From assembly GCA_019636675.1 (NCBI GenBank), contig JAHBXC010000001.1, forward strand, positions 186,001 through 250,000: DNA of 64,000 bases, read 5' to 3'. This stretch comes from Phycisphaeraceae bacterium (lineage in GTDB: Bacteria; Planctomycetota; Phycisphaerae; Phycisphaerales; UBA1924). Positions 42,893 to 51,735 of this stretch are shown here, piece by piece (the stretch's first letter is position 1; each line of letters starts with the position of its first letter). The translations under genes and the position numbers were made by a program. Under the pieces are notes generated by a model. That model ran no database searches, had not been told where the DNA came from, and was given only the letters and a program-made list of their open reading frames with translations.

Positions 42893-43369
42893 TCAGCGAT
42901 ACCGGTTGTAGTCGTCCATGGGCGAGCTGCGCACCGGGCGGGTGTCGCGCCCGGGCGTCATCATGATGAGGACGCGCCGGCCCTTGCCCGGCAGCTTGAA
43001 GTAATCCTCGACCGGCGCGTACCCGGGCCGGGTCGCTTCGACCGAGATGTCGTAGTCGAGGAACCCGGCGCCGAACTCGTCGATCTCGAGCGAGAAGGTC
43101 CCGTCGGGGTTGGACACGCCGGACGCGACCATCTTGCGGTTGAGCTTCTGGGGATCGGTCCACACGCGCACCGTGACGCCCCCGATGCCGCTCGCGCCGG
43201 AGAACTGCGGGTCGTTCGCATCCAGGAACGTCGCGTACCCGACGTCCCCCGGCACGACGCGCCCGGAGAGTGTGTAGCTCGAGCAGGCGGCGAGGGTGGA
43301 GAGCGCGAGAACGCCCGCCGTCGCCCCGACGCGGCCCCAGAACGAACGCTTCGCTGTCGTGATGCTCAC
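42893..43369 (-). CDS. Lipoprotein with carboxypeptidase-regulatory-like domain
   Basis: A 158-residue predicted lipoprotein: GTG start overlapping the scpB stop, signal with lipobox LAAC near residue 29, then a small beta-sandwich resembling carboxypeptidase regulatory-like repeats (SGIGGVTVRVWTDPQ, SNPDGTFSLEIDEFG, YDISVEATRPGYAPVEDYFK). Tail is short and charged. Function unknown; probable periplasmic or outer-membrane location. Coupling with scpB by overlap seems fortuitous. Confidence 0.72.
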   Translation of the reverse strand: MSITTAKRSFWGRVGATAGVLALSTLAACSSYTLSGRVVPGDVGYATFLDANDPQFSGASGIGGVTVRVWTDPQKLNRKMVASGVSNPDGTFSLEIDEFGAGFLDYDISVEATRPGYAPVEDYFKLPGKGRRVLIMMTPGRDTRPVRSSPMDDYNRYR

Positions 43370-44184
43370 CTGGCCGGTTCCTCGTCTTCGATCGCGCCGA
43401 CCGTCTCCATCGCGGTCGTCACGGGGTCCTCATCCGCACGGACATCGTGGTCGGTTTCACTGGTCTCGCCGGTCGCGTGGTCGAGGGGCTTGGCCTCGAG
43501 GAGCGACGCGAAGGCGCCCTCCTCGACGCTGGGCAGGTCCTTCACGCTTGCGAGGCCGAAGAGCTCGAGGAAGTGCTTTGTCGTGCCGTACAGCATCGGG
43601 CGACCGAGTTCCTCGGCGCGGCCGACGATTGTGACCATGTTCCGCTCGACGAGGGTTCGCAGCACCTCGCCGCAGGCCACGCCGCGGATGGCTTCGAGCG
43701 AGGCGCGGGTGATGGGCTGCTTGTACGCGACGACGGCGAGCGTCTCGAGCGCGGCGCGGCTGAGCTTCTGGCTGGCGCGCGCCTGGTGGAACTTCGCGAT
43801 CGCGTCGGCGAAGGCCGGGAGCGTCATGACGCGCACGCCACCGGCGACCCGTTCGATCCTGAAGGACCGCCCTGTCGCCTCGTACTGCTCGTTGAGCGAG
43901 TCGATGGCCTTCTGGATGGCCTTGGACCCGCCCCGCTCCACGCCCACGCCCAGGGCCTCGGCGAGCTTCCCGGGCGAGACGGCCTTGTCGAGCGTGAGGA
44001 GGACCGCCTCGACCGCCGGAGCGAGGGTCGAGAAATCGGTCAGGGGGTCAATTTCCTCCAGATTCTCGTCGTTCTCGGTCTGGGCTGGCAAAGAGGACGA
44101 ATCCTGCGATTCGGGCGGGGTGTGAGGGTCGTGCGGGACGGACTTTTCTTCGTGCGTGTTTGCCACGGTGTTCACCGCTTGCAT
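43366..44184 (-). CDS. scpB: Segregation and condensation protein B (ScpB)
   Basis: Kleisin-associated winged-helix protein of the SMC-ScpAB condensin complex. The 272-residue protein has an acidic N-terminal extension (about 45 residues) before the core, where APAVEAVLLTLDKAVSPGKL, LSRAALETLAVVAYKQPITR, EAIRGVACGEVLRTLVERN and GRPMLYGTTKHFLELFGL are diagnostic. It ends with an acidic tail. ScpA and SMC are not in the window. The chosen ATG precedes QAVNTVANTH; an upstream extension is Arg-rich and unlike the family. Confidence 0.93.
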   Translation of the reverse strand: MQAVNTVANTHEEKSVPHDPHTPPESQDSSSLPAQTENDENLEEIDPLTDFSTLAPAVEAVLLTLDKAVSPGKLAEALGVGVERGGSKAIQKAIDSLNEQYEATGRSFRIERVAGGVRVMTLPAFADAIAKFHQARASQKLSRAALETLAVVAYKQPITRASLEAIRGVACGEVLRTLVERNMVTIVGRAEELGRPMLYGTTKHFLELFGLASVKDLPSVEEGAFASLLEAKPLDHATGETSETDHDVRADEDPVTTAMETVGAIEDEEPAR

Positions 44185-44336
44185 AGTACACAGGAGAGGA
44201 GAGCCGATCGCGCGACCCCCGAGGAGGAAGTGGAGTCGCCCGATCGGAGAGACGATGGAACGCCTCACACGCCGGCTGCGTACCCACTGATGCGCACGGC
44301 GCGAGAGCGCACCCGCGAACGGCCAGCACCGTCGGG

Positions 44337-44672
44337 ATGGAATCCCGGACGATCGACCCCTCGCGGACAATCGAAGGGATCACGCCGCTTATGGCACGTC
44401 TGAACGACGAACAGTACGCAAGCGTCCTGATGAACCAGCTCCGGAACGATCTCGCGAAGTCGCAGGCGATGAGCGTCCGCGCCACGGTCGTTTCTCGAAT
44501 GGCGGACGAGATCGAGCTCGCGTCCAACCACCTCAGCGTCAGCGACGACTCCCGCCGCACGATGCGCGAGCTGGCCCGCGAGGTCCGCGACGAGCTGCGT
44601 CGCGCCAGAAAGGCGCTCCTGGACCCTGCGCCGGTCGAGCAGACGCCTACGCCCTCTCACGCCGTCGCCTGA
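44337..44672 (+). CDS. Small helical protein of unknown function
   Basis: A 111-residue mostly helical protein (ASVLMNQLRNDLAKSQAM, MADEIELASNHLSVSDDSRR, ELAREVRDELRRARKALL) with no signal peptide or membrane segment. Another start, before ARLNDEQYASVL, lies 18 codons in; neither has a strong ribosome-binding site. Divergent from scpB, tandem to the MATE gene. No family recognised. Confidence 0.55.
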   Translation: MESRTIDPSRTIEGITPLMARLNDEQYASVLMNQLRNDLAKSQAMSVRATVVSRMADEIELASNHLSVSDDSRRTMRELAREVRDELRRARKALLDPAPVEQTPTPSHAVA

Positions 44673-44746
44673 CGCCGCATCGCGGCTGATCTCGACGGAC
44701 CTCCCGAGGCGTACCATCGCCCGCTTCCTCACGACAGGGACCGGCC

Positions 44747-46186
44747 TTGGGCGCACCGACCGCACACCATCCAGACGCTGGATCGCGTTCCCCCCTGCGC
44801 GAGATGTTCGTCGTCGCCGGCCCGGCGATCGTGACGATGCTGTCGCCCGCGCTGATGCACTTCGTCGACGCGCGACTCGTCGCCGAGCTCGGACCCACCG
44901 CCGTCGCGGCTCAGGGCAACGGGTCGATGATCGCTTACTCGATCATGGCCTTCTTCCTGGGCCTGCTCAGCGTCGTCAACACCTTCGCGTCGCAGAACTT
45001 CGGGGCCAAGCGCCATCGCCAGTGCGGTCGCTACGGCTGGACCGCCGTCTGGCTCTCGCTCGCCTGCTCGATCGCGGTTCTGCCGATGGCGCTGCTCGTC
45101 GAGCCCGCGTTCCGAGCCCTCGGGCACGCCGAGCTCGCCCCGGGGCTGCTCCGGCTCGAAACCCAGTACGCCGTCATACTCCTCACACTCGCCTTCTTCC
45201 CGGGCGTCGCGGCGCGAGGCATTAGCCAGTTTTTCTACGGCGTGCATCGCGCACGGATGGTCATGCTCGCGACCATCGTCGGCAACATCGTCAACATCGT
45301 CGCCAGCTACGCGCTCATCTTCGGGGCTTTCGGCCTCCCGGAGTGGGGAGTCGCAGGCGCCGCCGTCGGGACTGCGCTCGGACACATCGTCGAGCTCGTC
45401 ATCATGATGGGCGCCTTTCTCGGTCGCTCGTTCGACACGCCCTTCCGAACAAGGGATTCCTGGAGGCCCGATGTCCAGGCGATCCGCGACGTGCTGCGCC
45501 TCGGCTGGCCCACGGCCCTCCACTGGGGCACCGAGGTCGCGTGCTGGGGGCTCTTCATGGCGTGGGTGGTCGGTCGGTTCGGCCCGGCCGACACCGCCGC
45601 CGGCTACATCGCGCTCCAGTGGATGAAGCTCGGTTTCCTCCCGGTCATCGGTCTGTCGCAGGGCGTCAGCGCCGTCGTGGGCGCCCAGGCAGGCGCCCGG
45701 CGCCCGGATCTCGCCCTCGCGCGCGGCATGCTCGGGCTCTACCTCGGGATGCTCTACATGGGCGCCCTCGGGGTGCTCATGATCCTGTTCCGAGAGCCGA
45801 TGGCGCGGTTCTTCCTCCCGGACTCGGCCGGGACCGACCCGGTCGCCCTCGAGGAGGTGCTGACCATCGCGACCCGGGTCATCGTGCTCGCCGCCTTCAT
45901 CCAGGTCTTCGACGCGATGGGCATCGTCATCAGCGGCGCCCTACGCGGCGTGGGCGACACACGCTGGCCCGGCGTCTTCGTGGTCGCATGCGCCTGGGTG
46001 CTGCTCATCGGGGCCGGGTGGCTCGTCGGCGAGCTCTTCCCCCAGTGGCGCAGCGTCGGTCCCTGGCTGGCGGCGGCGGCCTACCTCTCCGTCAGCGGCA
46101 TCGGGCTGCTCTACCGCTTCCGCAAGGGCGCGTGGCGCGATTTCGACGTCCTGCGCACCAACGATCCACCCCCCGACCCGGCCTGA
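44747..46186 (+). CDS. MATE family efflux transporter
   Basis: A 479-residue membrane protein with 12 predicted hydrophobic helices in two halves, typical of the multidrug and toxic compound extrusion family, which exports cations in exchange for sodium or protons. First half: MFVVAGPAIVTMLSPALMHF and AYSIMAFFLGLLSVVNTFAS; second half: LRLGWPTALHWGTEVACWGL and LGFLPVIGLSQGVSAVVGAQ. The start is probably TTG: AGGGA lies six bases upstream. Substrates unknown. Confidence 0.9.
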   Translation: MGAPTAHHPDAGSRSPLREMFVVAGPAIVTMLSPALMHFVDARLVAELGPTAVAAQGNGSMIAYSIMAFFLGLLSVVNTFASQNFGAKRHRQCGRYGWTAVWLSLACSIAVLPMALLVEPAFRALGHAELAPGLLRLETQYAVILLTLAFFPGVAARGISQFFYGVHRARMVMLATIVGNIVNIVASYALIFGAFGLPEWGVAGAAVGTALGHIVELVIMMGAFLGRSFDTPFRTRDSWRPDVQAIRDVLRLGWPTALHWGTEVACWGLFMAWVVGRFGPADTAAGYIALQWMKLGFLPVIGLSQGVSAVVGAQAGARRPDLALARGMLGLYLGMLYMGALGVLMILFREPMARFFLPDSAGTDPVALEEVLTIATRVIVLAAFIQVFDAMGIVISGALRGVGDTRWPGVFVVACAWVLLIGAGWLVGELFPQWRSVGPWLAAAAYLSVSGIGLLYRFRKGAWRDFDVLRTNDPPPDPA

Positions 46187-46287
46187 GACGGCGGGCCCGG
46201 GCCGTCCTATCCTTACCATTGCACTCCCCGGGCGGGCCCGGCCCCCCGACCTGACACATCTTCCCCTCTGCGGAGCACCGGCTGTTC

Positions 46288-47223
46288 ATGAGCCAGAACC
46301 CTTTGGACATGGTGATCGGCGTCGACGAGTCCGTCGCGCGCGATCCGGATACCGCCGCCCGTCATCGCAAGGCCGGCATCGAGGCCGACCTGGCGGGTGA
46401 TCGCGCGCGCGCCATCGCCGAGTTCCGCAAGGCGCTCTCCGCCGACCCGCACGACCCCGACTCGATGTTCCGGCTCGCCTACCAGCTCGATCTGATGGGC
46501 GAGGAAGACGAGGCGGTCGCGCTCTACGAGCGCTCCCTCGAGATCGGCCCCCCTCGCATCAACACCCTGATGAACCTCGCGGTGCTCTACGAGGACCGCG
46601 CCGAGTTCGCCCGCGCCGAGAAGTGCCTCAAGCAGGTGCTCGACACCAACCCCAACCACGCACGCGCGCGCCTCTTCATGAAGGATGTCCACGCGTCTCG
46701 CGAGATGGTCATCGACGACGACGGCGACCGCGATGTCACCAAGCGCAACGCGCTCTTCGACACCCCCGTCACCGACTTCGACCTCACCGTCCGGGCGCGC
46801 AACTGCCTCAAGAAGATGAACATCCGCACGCTGGGCGACCTGCTCCGCGTCACCGAGGCCGAGCTGCTCGGCTATCGCAACCTGGGCGACAACACCCTCG
46901 TCGAGATCAAGCAGATGCTCGCCTCCCGAGGCCTGCGCCTCGGCCAGCGCGTCGACGAGCGCCGCCGCCAGTCCCGGCGCGAGCTCTTCCAGTCCCTGCA
47001 GGGCGGCGGCGAGGGCGCACTCAGCAAGCCCGTCTCCGAGATCGACTTCTCGGTGCGCGTCCGCAAGGCCCTCCAGCTTCTGGGGGTCCAGACCCTCGGC
47101 GACCTCGCCGCTCGCACCGAGGCCGAACTCATGGGCGTCAAGAACTTCGGCGCCACCTCGCTCACCGAGGCCCGCCAGAAGCTCTCCGAGCACGGGCTCA
47201 AGCTCCGCGAACTCGACTTCTAA
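46288..47223 (+). CDS. TPR protein fused to two RNA polymerase alpha C-terminal domains
   Basis: A 311-residue cytoplasmic protein. The N-terminal half carries TPR repeats (RAIAEFRKALSADPHDPDSM, EAVALYERSLEIGPPRINTL, ARAEKCLKQVLDTNPNHARA). Two helix-hairpin-helix domains like the alpha-subunit CTD follow: the first, FDLTVRARNCLKKMNIRTLG to LGQRVDE, keeps the Arg and Asn that contact UP-element DNA (E. coli R265 and N268); the second, IDFSVRVRKALQLLGVQTLG to ELDF, keeps the Arg but has Lys at the Asn position. It is not the core alpha subunit, which lacks TPRs. It could tether protein partners to promoters or polymerase. A hairpin terminator follows. Confidence 0.9.
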   Translation: MSQNPLDMVIGVDESVARDPDTAARHRKAGIEADLAGDRARAIAEFRKALSADPHDPDSMFRLAYQLDLMGEEDEAVALYERSLEIGPPRINTLMNLAVLYEDRAEFARAEKCLKQVLDTNPNHARARLFMKDVHASREMVIDDDGDRDVTKRNALFDTPVTDFDLTVRARNCLKKMNIRTLGDLLRVTEAELLGYRNLGDNTLVEIKQMLASRGLRLGQRVDERRRQSRRELFQSLQGGGEGALSKPVSEIDFSVRVRKALQLLGVQTLGDLAARTEAELMGVKNFGATSLTEARQKLSEHGLKLRELDF

Positions 47224-47250
47224 AACCGACACGCCCCATCAATGATCCAC

Positions 47251-47293
47251 GCGGCCGCGCCCAGCTCGACTGGACGCGGCCGCTTCGCTTTGT
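47251..47293 (+). terminator. Rho-independent terminator after the TPR-alphaCTD gene
   Basis: GCGGCCGCG at 47251 pairs with CGCGGCCGC ending at 47283, with an inner CCAG/CTGG extension and a TCGA loop; the tail TTCGCTTTG is T-rich. It starts 28 bases after the stop codon of the TPR-alphaCTD gene and before the SpoIID-like gene. Confidence 0.65.
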
Positions 47294-47308
47294 CATCATC
47301 CCTCCATC

Positions 47309-48643
47309 ATGACACCCACCGCCCGCCGAGCACGGACGCGACGCGCGGCCCTCCACGCCGCCTCTCTCGCGTCCCTCACCGTCCTCGCCGCCGCGCTCGC
47401 CCTCAGCGCCGCGTCGTGCAACTCGCTCTCCCCCACGCGCCCGCAGCCGACGACCGGGCCCTCGGTGAGCGAGGGCGCGCCGGTCATGCGCGTCCGGCTC
47501 GGCAACTCGCGCGAGAGCGCCGAGTTCTCCTCCGACGGTGTCATCGAACTGCTCGTGCTCGGCCCAACCGGCGCGTCCTTGCGCACGCGCGCCGGGGAAT
47601 CCGTCACCGTGTCTCACGGCGAGCTCGGCTGGACCGCGCGCCACAACAACACCGAGCGAAGACTGGGCGCCGGCACGCTCTCCGTCCGCCCGACAGGTTC
47701 GCAGCCCATCCGATTCGCCAACGGCCTCCACGAGGGCGAGTTCACCCTCTTCCCTCGCGCGGACCGGTCGCCCGGAGTCTTCGATGTGGTCGAGCGCGTC
47801 CCGATGGAGGTGTACATCGCGGGCGTCATCGCGAAAGAGCTCTACCCGAACTGGTCGCCCGCCGCCTTCGAGGCACAGGCCATCGCCGCACGCTCGTACG
47901 CGATGCACGAACGCCAGCGCCAGATCGTCGCCAAGCGCGAGTGGGACATCGAGAGCACCGACTCCGACCAGGTGTACGCAGGCGTCGCGATCAACCCCAC
48001 AGCACTGCGCGCCGCCCAGAACACCGCGGGGCGTGTGCTGCACTTCAACGGGCGACTGCTGCGCGCGTACTACTCCTCGACCTGCGGCGGGCGCGCGAAC
48101 TCGGCGCGCGACATCTGGCCGACCGGCCCCGGCTTCGAGTTCAACCTCGTCGCGCCGATCCAGGCCTCCGAGCGTGTCTGCGCCTGCGACGCGTCCCCTC
48201 TGCACCGATGGACCGTCAAGCGAACCAAGGACGACGTGGTCAAGCGCGTCGGCGCCTACGGCGCCGCCCAGGGCATGGCGGTCCGTTCGATCACCTCGAT
48301 AAAATCAATCACCCCCGAACGCAGCAACGCCGTCGACCGCCCCACCCGCTTCCGCGTGACGGACGAGCAGGGCAAGTGGTGGTCCATGACCGCGGAGGAC
48401 ATGCGCCGAGCGCTCAACGCCGCAGCCCCGGGCCTCCCGGCGATCACCCGCGACGTGCGCGTCCACAGCGCCGACTTCGAGGCGAAGTTCACGCCGACGG
48501 GCGCCGAGTTCATCGGTCGCGGGTTCGGCCACGGCGTCGGCATGTGCCAGTTCGGCGCGCAGGGCTTTGCGCTGCGTGGCGAGTCCGCCGACCAGATCCT
48601 CCGGCGCTTCTACCCCGGCGCCACGCTGGCGAACGCCTACTGA
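47309..48643 (+). CDS. SpoIID/LytB-domain lipoprotein
   Basis: A 444-residue predicted lipoprotein: signal with lipobox LSAASC near residue 37, a beta-rich region (about 60-150), then the SpoIID domain with ERVPMEVYIAGVIAKELYPN, FEAQAIAARSYAMHERQ, YYSSTCGGRAN and the late GRGFGHGVGMCQFGAQGFAL. SpoIID enzymes are lytic transglycosylases acting on denuded glycan strands; in non-sporulating bacteria they are envelope proteins of unclear role. Ends at a paired convergent gene, four bases away. Confidence 0.92.
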   Translation: MTPTARRARTRRAALHAASLASLTVLAAALALSAASCNSLSPTRPQPTTGPSVSEGAPVMRVRLGNSRESAEFSSDGVIELLVLGPTGASLRTRAGESVTVSHGELGWTARHNNTERRLGAGTLSVRPTGSQPIRFANGLHEGEFTLFPRADRSPGVFDVVERVPMEVYIAGVIAKELYPNWSPAAFEAQAIAARSYAMHERQRQIVAKREWDIESTDSDQVYAGVAINPTALRAAQNTAGRVLHFNGRLLRAYYSSTCGGRANSARDIWPTGPGFEFNLVAPIQASERVCACDASPLHRWTVKRTKDDVVKRVGAYGAAQGMAVRSITSIKSITPERSNAVDRPTRFRVTDEQGKWWSMTAEDMRRALNAAAPGLPAITRDVRVHSADFEAKFTPTGAEFIGRGFGHGVGMCQFGAQGFALRGESADQILRRFYPGATLANAY

Positions 48644-48647
48644 TCGT

Positions 48648-49667
48648 CTAGAAGCGATACACGAGCGTCACGAAGTAATCGAAGTCGTTGTTGGCGATGT
48701 CCGGGCCGGGATCGGACTCGAAGCGGTCCTCCACGCCGATCGCGAGCAGGAGCGACTTCTGCTGGTTGAGCGCTACTTCGATGCGTGCGCGGCTCTCAAG
48801 CCGGTACTCCTCGAACGCGCGCAGGTCGGGCAGGTAGAGAGCGCCCGCCGCTAGCGACAAGCGGGTGTTGACTCTGTGGGTGAGCTCCACCGACGCGAGC
48901 CCCTCCGGGTACGAACGCGGGTCGGGACCGCCGAAGTCCTTAGTCACGCCCCCGCCAAGCCGGCCCGTCAGCCGGGTTCGCTCCGAATCGAAGATCGGGA
49001 CTCCGAACCCGCCCGCGACGCGCCCCCTCCAGTCGAACGCGCGAAACTCGTCGTACTCATAGCCCCCCTCCACGAACGGGCGCAGCGAGGTTGCTTCGCG
49101 CTTCCATTCGTGTCGTGAGCGCAGCGCGAGCCGGTTTTCCGCGTCGGCGCCCTCGGTGCGGCGGAAGCGGTACGAGCCATCGAAGTTCAGGCGGGTACGC
49201 TCCGATTCACGCAGCAGACTCGCCGAGCTGCGAACAAGCGACTGCTGGGTGTTTCCCTCCGAACCCGTGAGCCCGAACTCGAACGAGCCGGTCCATTTCG
49301 GCGCCGCCGCCTCGGGACCGGCCGAGGTCGCGTCCGGCACCGGCGAGTCGCGGAGAACCGGGTCCTGCACGGGCTGCGCGGGTGGCGTCGCCGGGAGCGC
49401 CGTGGTCTGAGGGTCCGACGCGCCGCCCTCGGTCACGATCGTCGTCTGGGTGATCCTCCCCAGAGGCACACTGACGCGTCCGAGCACCGGGTGCGAGAGC
49501 CCGATCGCCCCGTCGCCGCGGCTCACGATCTGGCCGCGGATCGTTTCACCTGTGTCGAGCGTGATGATCGCCGACTGCTGCCCGGGCGCCGGCTGGGCTG
49601 CCCACGCCGTCGCCCAGCCGGACAGGCAGGCGAGCCACACGGTCGTCGCCGAGATCCACCGAACCAT
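48648..49667 (-). CDS. DUF481-family outer-membrane beta-barrel protein
   Basis: A 339-residue exported protein: signal peptide (TTVWLACLSGWATAWA), a short beta-rich N-terminal domain (ITLDTGETIRGQIVSRGDG, LGRVSVPLGRIT) found before DUF481 in related genes, a Pro/Ala-rich linker, and the DUF481 beta-barrel with alternating strands ending in the aromatic C-terminus FDYFVTLVYRF. DUF481 covers salt-induced outer-membrane proteins. The ATG has AAGGAGG five bases upstream, which settles the start against longer options. Confidence 0.87.
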   Translation of the reverse strand: MVRWISATTVWLACLSGWATAWAAQPAPGQQSAIITLDTGETIRGQIVSRGDGAIGLSHPVLGRVSVPLGRITQTTIVTEGGASDPQTTALPATPPAQPVQDPVLRDSPVPDATSAGPEAAAPKWTGSFEFGLTGSEGNTQQSLVRSSASLLRESERTRLNFDGSYRFRRTEGADAENRLALRSRHEWKREATSLRPFVEGGYEYDEFRAFDWRGRVAGGFGVPIFDSERTRLTGRLGGGVTKDFGGPDPRSYPEGLASVELTHRVNTRLSLAAGALYLPDLRAFEEYRLESRARIEVALNQQKSLLLAIGVEDRFESDPGPDIANNDFDYFVTLVYRF

Positions 49668-49764
49668 GGTCGCCTCCTTGCGTCGCTGGTCGTCTGTCGC
49701 GGCGTCACGCGGCCGCCTCTGGAGAAAAGTAGTCGATCGGCTCCCCGGTGCAAACCACCCCGGT

Positions 49765-50283
49765 TCAGGAGAGCGCGACCCGCAGCGCCTCTCGCGAGAG
49801 CGAGCGAGGATCGACAAGCTCGCGCACGATCTCGGCGCACGCCAGGCGCTGACCGGGCCACATGCACGCATGGTCCGCATCGCCCGCGCTGATCCATCTC
49901 GACGCGTCGTGCTCGTCGTTGAGACGGGGCCCGAACTCGACCGTCACCCTCGCCGCGAAGCGGGGGCCGCACACCACGGCGTCAATGGGGGCCACATAGA
50001 ACGGGTGCACCTGCTCGAGCGCGTACAGCCCCTCGCACGCCGCCGATCGGACATCGAGACCGACCTCCTCGCGCAGTTCACGGATCGCGCACGCGGCGCT
50101 GCGCTCGCCGGCCTCGCAATGGCCGAGGACAGGGTGCCAGGTCCCACGCATCGGCTCGCGAGTGCGCCTGAGCTGGAGGAACTCGACGCCGGCGCCCTCG
50201 AGCACACGGAAGATGTGGACCTCCACGATGTCGGCGCGGATCGACGCGCCGGCGCCCGCCCGCACCTGGCGATACGCGCTCAC
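49765..50283 (-). CDS. Nudix hydrolase
   Basis: A 172-residue Nudix protein. The Nudix box is complete: GHCEAGERSAACAIRELREE followed by VGLD (GX5EX7REUXEEXGU). These enzymes cleave nucleoside diphosphates linked to another moiety, such as dNTPs; dihydroneopterin triphosphate pyrophosphatase, a folate-route enzyme, belongs to the same group and would fit the neighbour pabB, but that is an inference. The GTG start overlaps the pabB stop (GTGA). Confidence 0.9.
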   Translation of the reverse strand: MSAYRQVRAGAGASIRADIVEVHIFRVLEGAGVEFLQLRRTREPMRGTWHPVLGHCEAGERSAACAIRELREEVGLDVRSAACEGLYALEQVHPFYVAPIDAVVCGPRFAARVTVEFGPRLNDEHDASRWISAGDADHACMWPGQRLACAEIVRELVDPRSLSREALRVALS

Positions 50284-51683
50284 GGGTTGGTCCCTCCGAG
50301 CGCCGCGACGACCGACGCCGCCTTCGCGAGCGTCTCTCGCCATTCTTCCGCCGGGTCGGACTCGGCGACGATGCCCGCGCCGACCGGGAAGGTCAGCTCA
50401 CCGCGGACGCGATCGATGTCGCCGGTGGTCGCCACCCCTTCGATCGTGGCCGTGCGGATCGCGACGCTGAGGCGCAGAAGCCCGCAGTCACTCAGGAATC
50501 CGATGGCGCCGCAGTACGCACCCCGTGCGAACGGCTCGAGCTCGTCGATGACCTGCATCGCGCGGATCTTGGGCGCGCCGGTGACGCTGCCGGGCGGGAA
50601 CGAGGCGGCGAGCACCTCGGCGAAGCCCGCCCCCTCGCGCAGCGTTCCCCGGACCGTGGCGACACCGTGGTACACGCCGGTCGAACCGGCGCCGGACGCG
50701 TGGCGTTCGATCTCGCGGTCGCGTTCGACGCGAACGCTGCCGACCTCGCACACGCGCGAAAGGTCGTTGCGCATCAGGTCGACGATCATCGCCAGCTCCG
50801 CCGAGTCCTTCCCGCTCATCGCGAGGGATTCGGCCGACGACGCTTCACCGGCGTCGCGCGTGCCCTTGATCGGCCGGGTCACGATGTCGCCGGTCGCGAA
50901 GTCCGTCTCGAGAAACAGTTCCGGGCTGATCGACGCGATCGTCCGTCGCGTCCGGGATCGCCAGTCTTCAAGGAGCGCCCCGAACCAGGGCTGCGCGACG
51001 CCGTGCATCCTCAGGAACGCTCCTCGCGACGACCCCTCGAACCCGCAGCGCATCTGGTGCGCGATGTTCGCCTGGAAGATGTCGCCGGCGTGGACATACT
51101 CGACAGCCCTGGCGACGGCGCGCTCGTACGCGGCTTGCCCCTGCACGCTCGCCAGCCCGTCGACGACGAACCCAAGGTCCCTATCGGCATGCTCCCCGAT
51201 ACGCGGCAGCGCGTCGACCGCGCCGTCATCGACGCCGCAACCGAACCACCGATCGGTCAGCCGGTCGTAGACATACGCGCCGTCGCACCGGGCCAGCCAG
51301 CCGCGCCCCGAGCCGGGCGCCGGCGTCTTGTGCGCCCATCGGGCCGTGGGCTCGAACGCCACCCCGGCGTCATAGCCGATCCAGCCGACCCAGCCCCCGA
51401 CGAAGGCCGGCGCATCGGGATCTCGGCCGGCGCTATGCGCTCCCTGAGCCGACAACGAGCGCAGAGCGCGAGGGATGTCCGCGTGTTCCGCAAGGTCGAG
51501 CACCGGCCCGGTCAGAGGGGCGAGCACGCTCCACCTCGACCATCGCGACGCGCGTTCGCCCCCTGACAACAGCGCCGCCAGCGGAACATTCCCGGGCCAG
51601 CGCGCCACGACCCCCTCCGGCGTTCCGAGATGACGCACGGGGCGCACGACGCCGGCTCGGTGGCTGGGTGTCACGGTCGTCAC
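50280..51683 (-). CDS. pabB: Aminodeoxychorismate synthase component I (PabB)
   Basis: Makes aminodeoxychorismate from chorismate and ammonia for p-aminobenzoate and folate. The 467-residue protein has the anthranilate-synthase-like fold with VGGWVGWIGYDAGVAFEP, YVHAGDIFQANIAHQMRC, PELFLETDFATGDIVTRPIK plus GTRD (the PIKGT lysine typical of PabB), VGSVRVERDREIERH and FPPGSVTGAPKIRAMQVIDE. The PIKGT lysine argues for PabB rather than TrpE. The GTG of VTTVTPSHR was chosen because an earlier start would run into the divergent ppdK promoter. PabA is not nearby. Translationally coupled to the Nudix gene. Confidence 0.9.
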   Translation of the reverse strand: MTTVTPSHRAGVVRPVRHLGTPEGVVARWPGNVPLAALLSGGERASRWSRWSVLAPLTGPVLDLAEHADIPRALRSLSAQGAHSAGRDPDAPAFVGGWVGWIGYDAGVAFEPTARWAHKTPAPGSGRGWLARCDGAYVYDRLTDRWFGCGVDDGAVDALPRIGEHADRDLGFVVDGLASVQGQAAYERAVARAVEYVHAGDIFQANIAHQMRCGFEGSSRGAFLRMHGVAQPWFGALLEDWRSRTRRTIASISPELFLETDFATGDIVTRPIKGTRDAGEASSAESLAMSGKDSAELAMIVDLMRNDLSRVCEVGSVRVERDREIERHASGAGSTGVYHGVATVRGTLREGAGFAEVLAASFPPGSVTGAPKIRAMQVIDELEPFARGAYCGAIGFLSDCGLLRLSVAIRTATIEGVATTGDIDRVRGELTFPVGAGIVAESDPAEEWRETLAKAASVVAALGGTNP

Positions 51684-51735
51684 GTGCCGATGGTATGGTG
51701 GCGACGAACCCAACGCCCTCGGAGACACGACGCCC

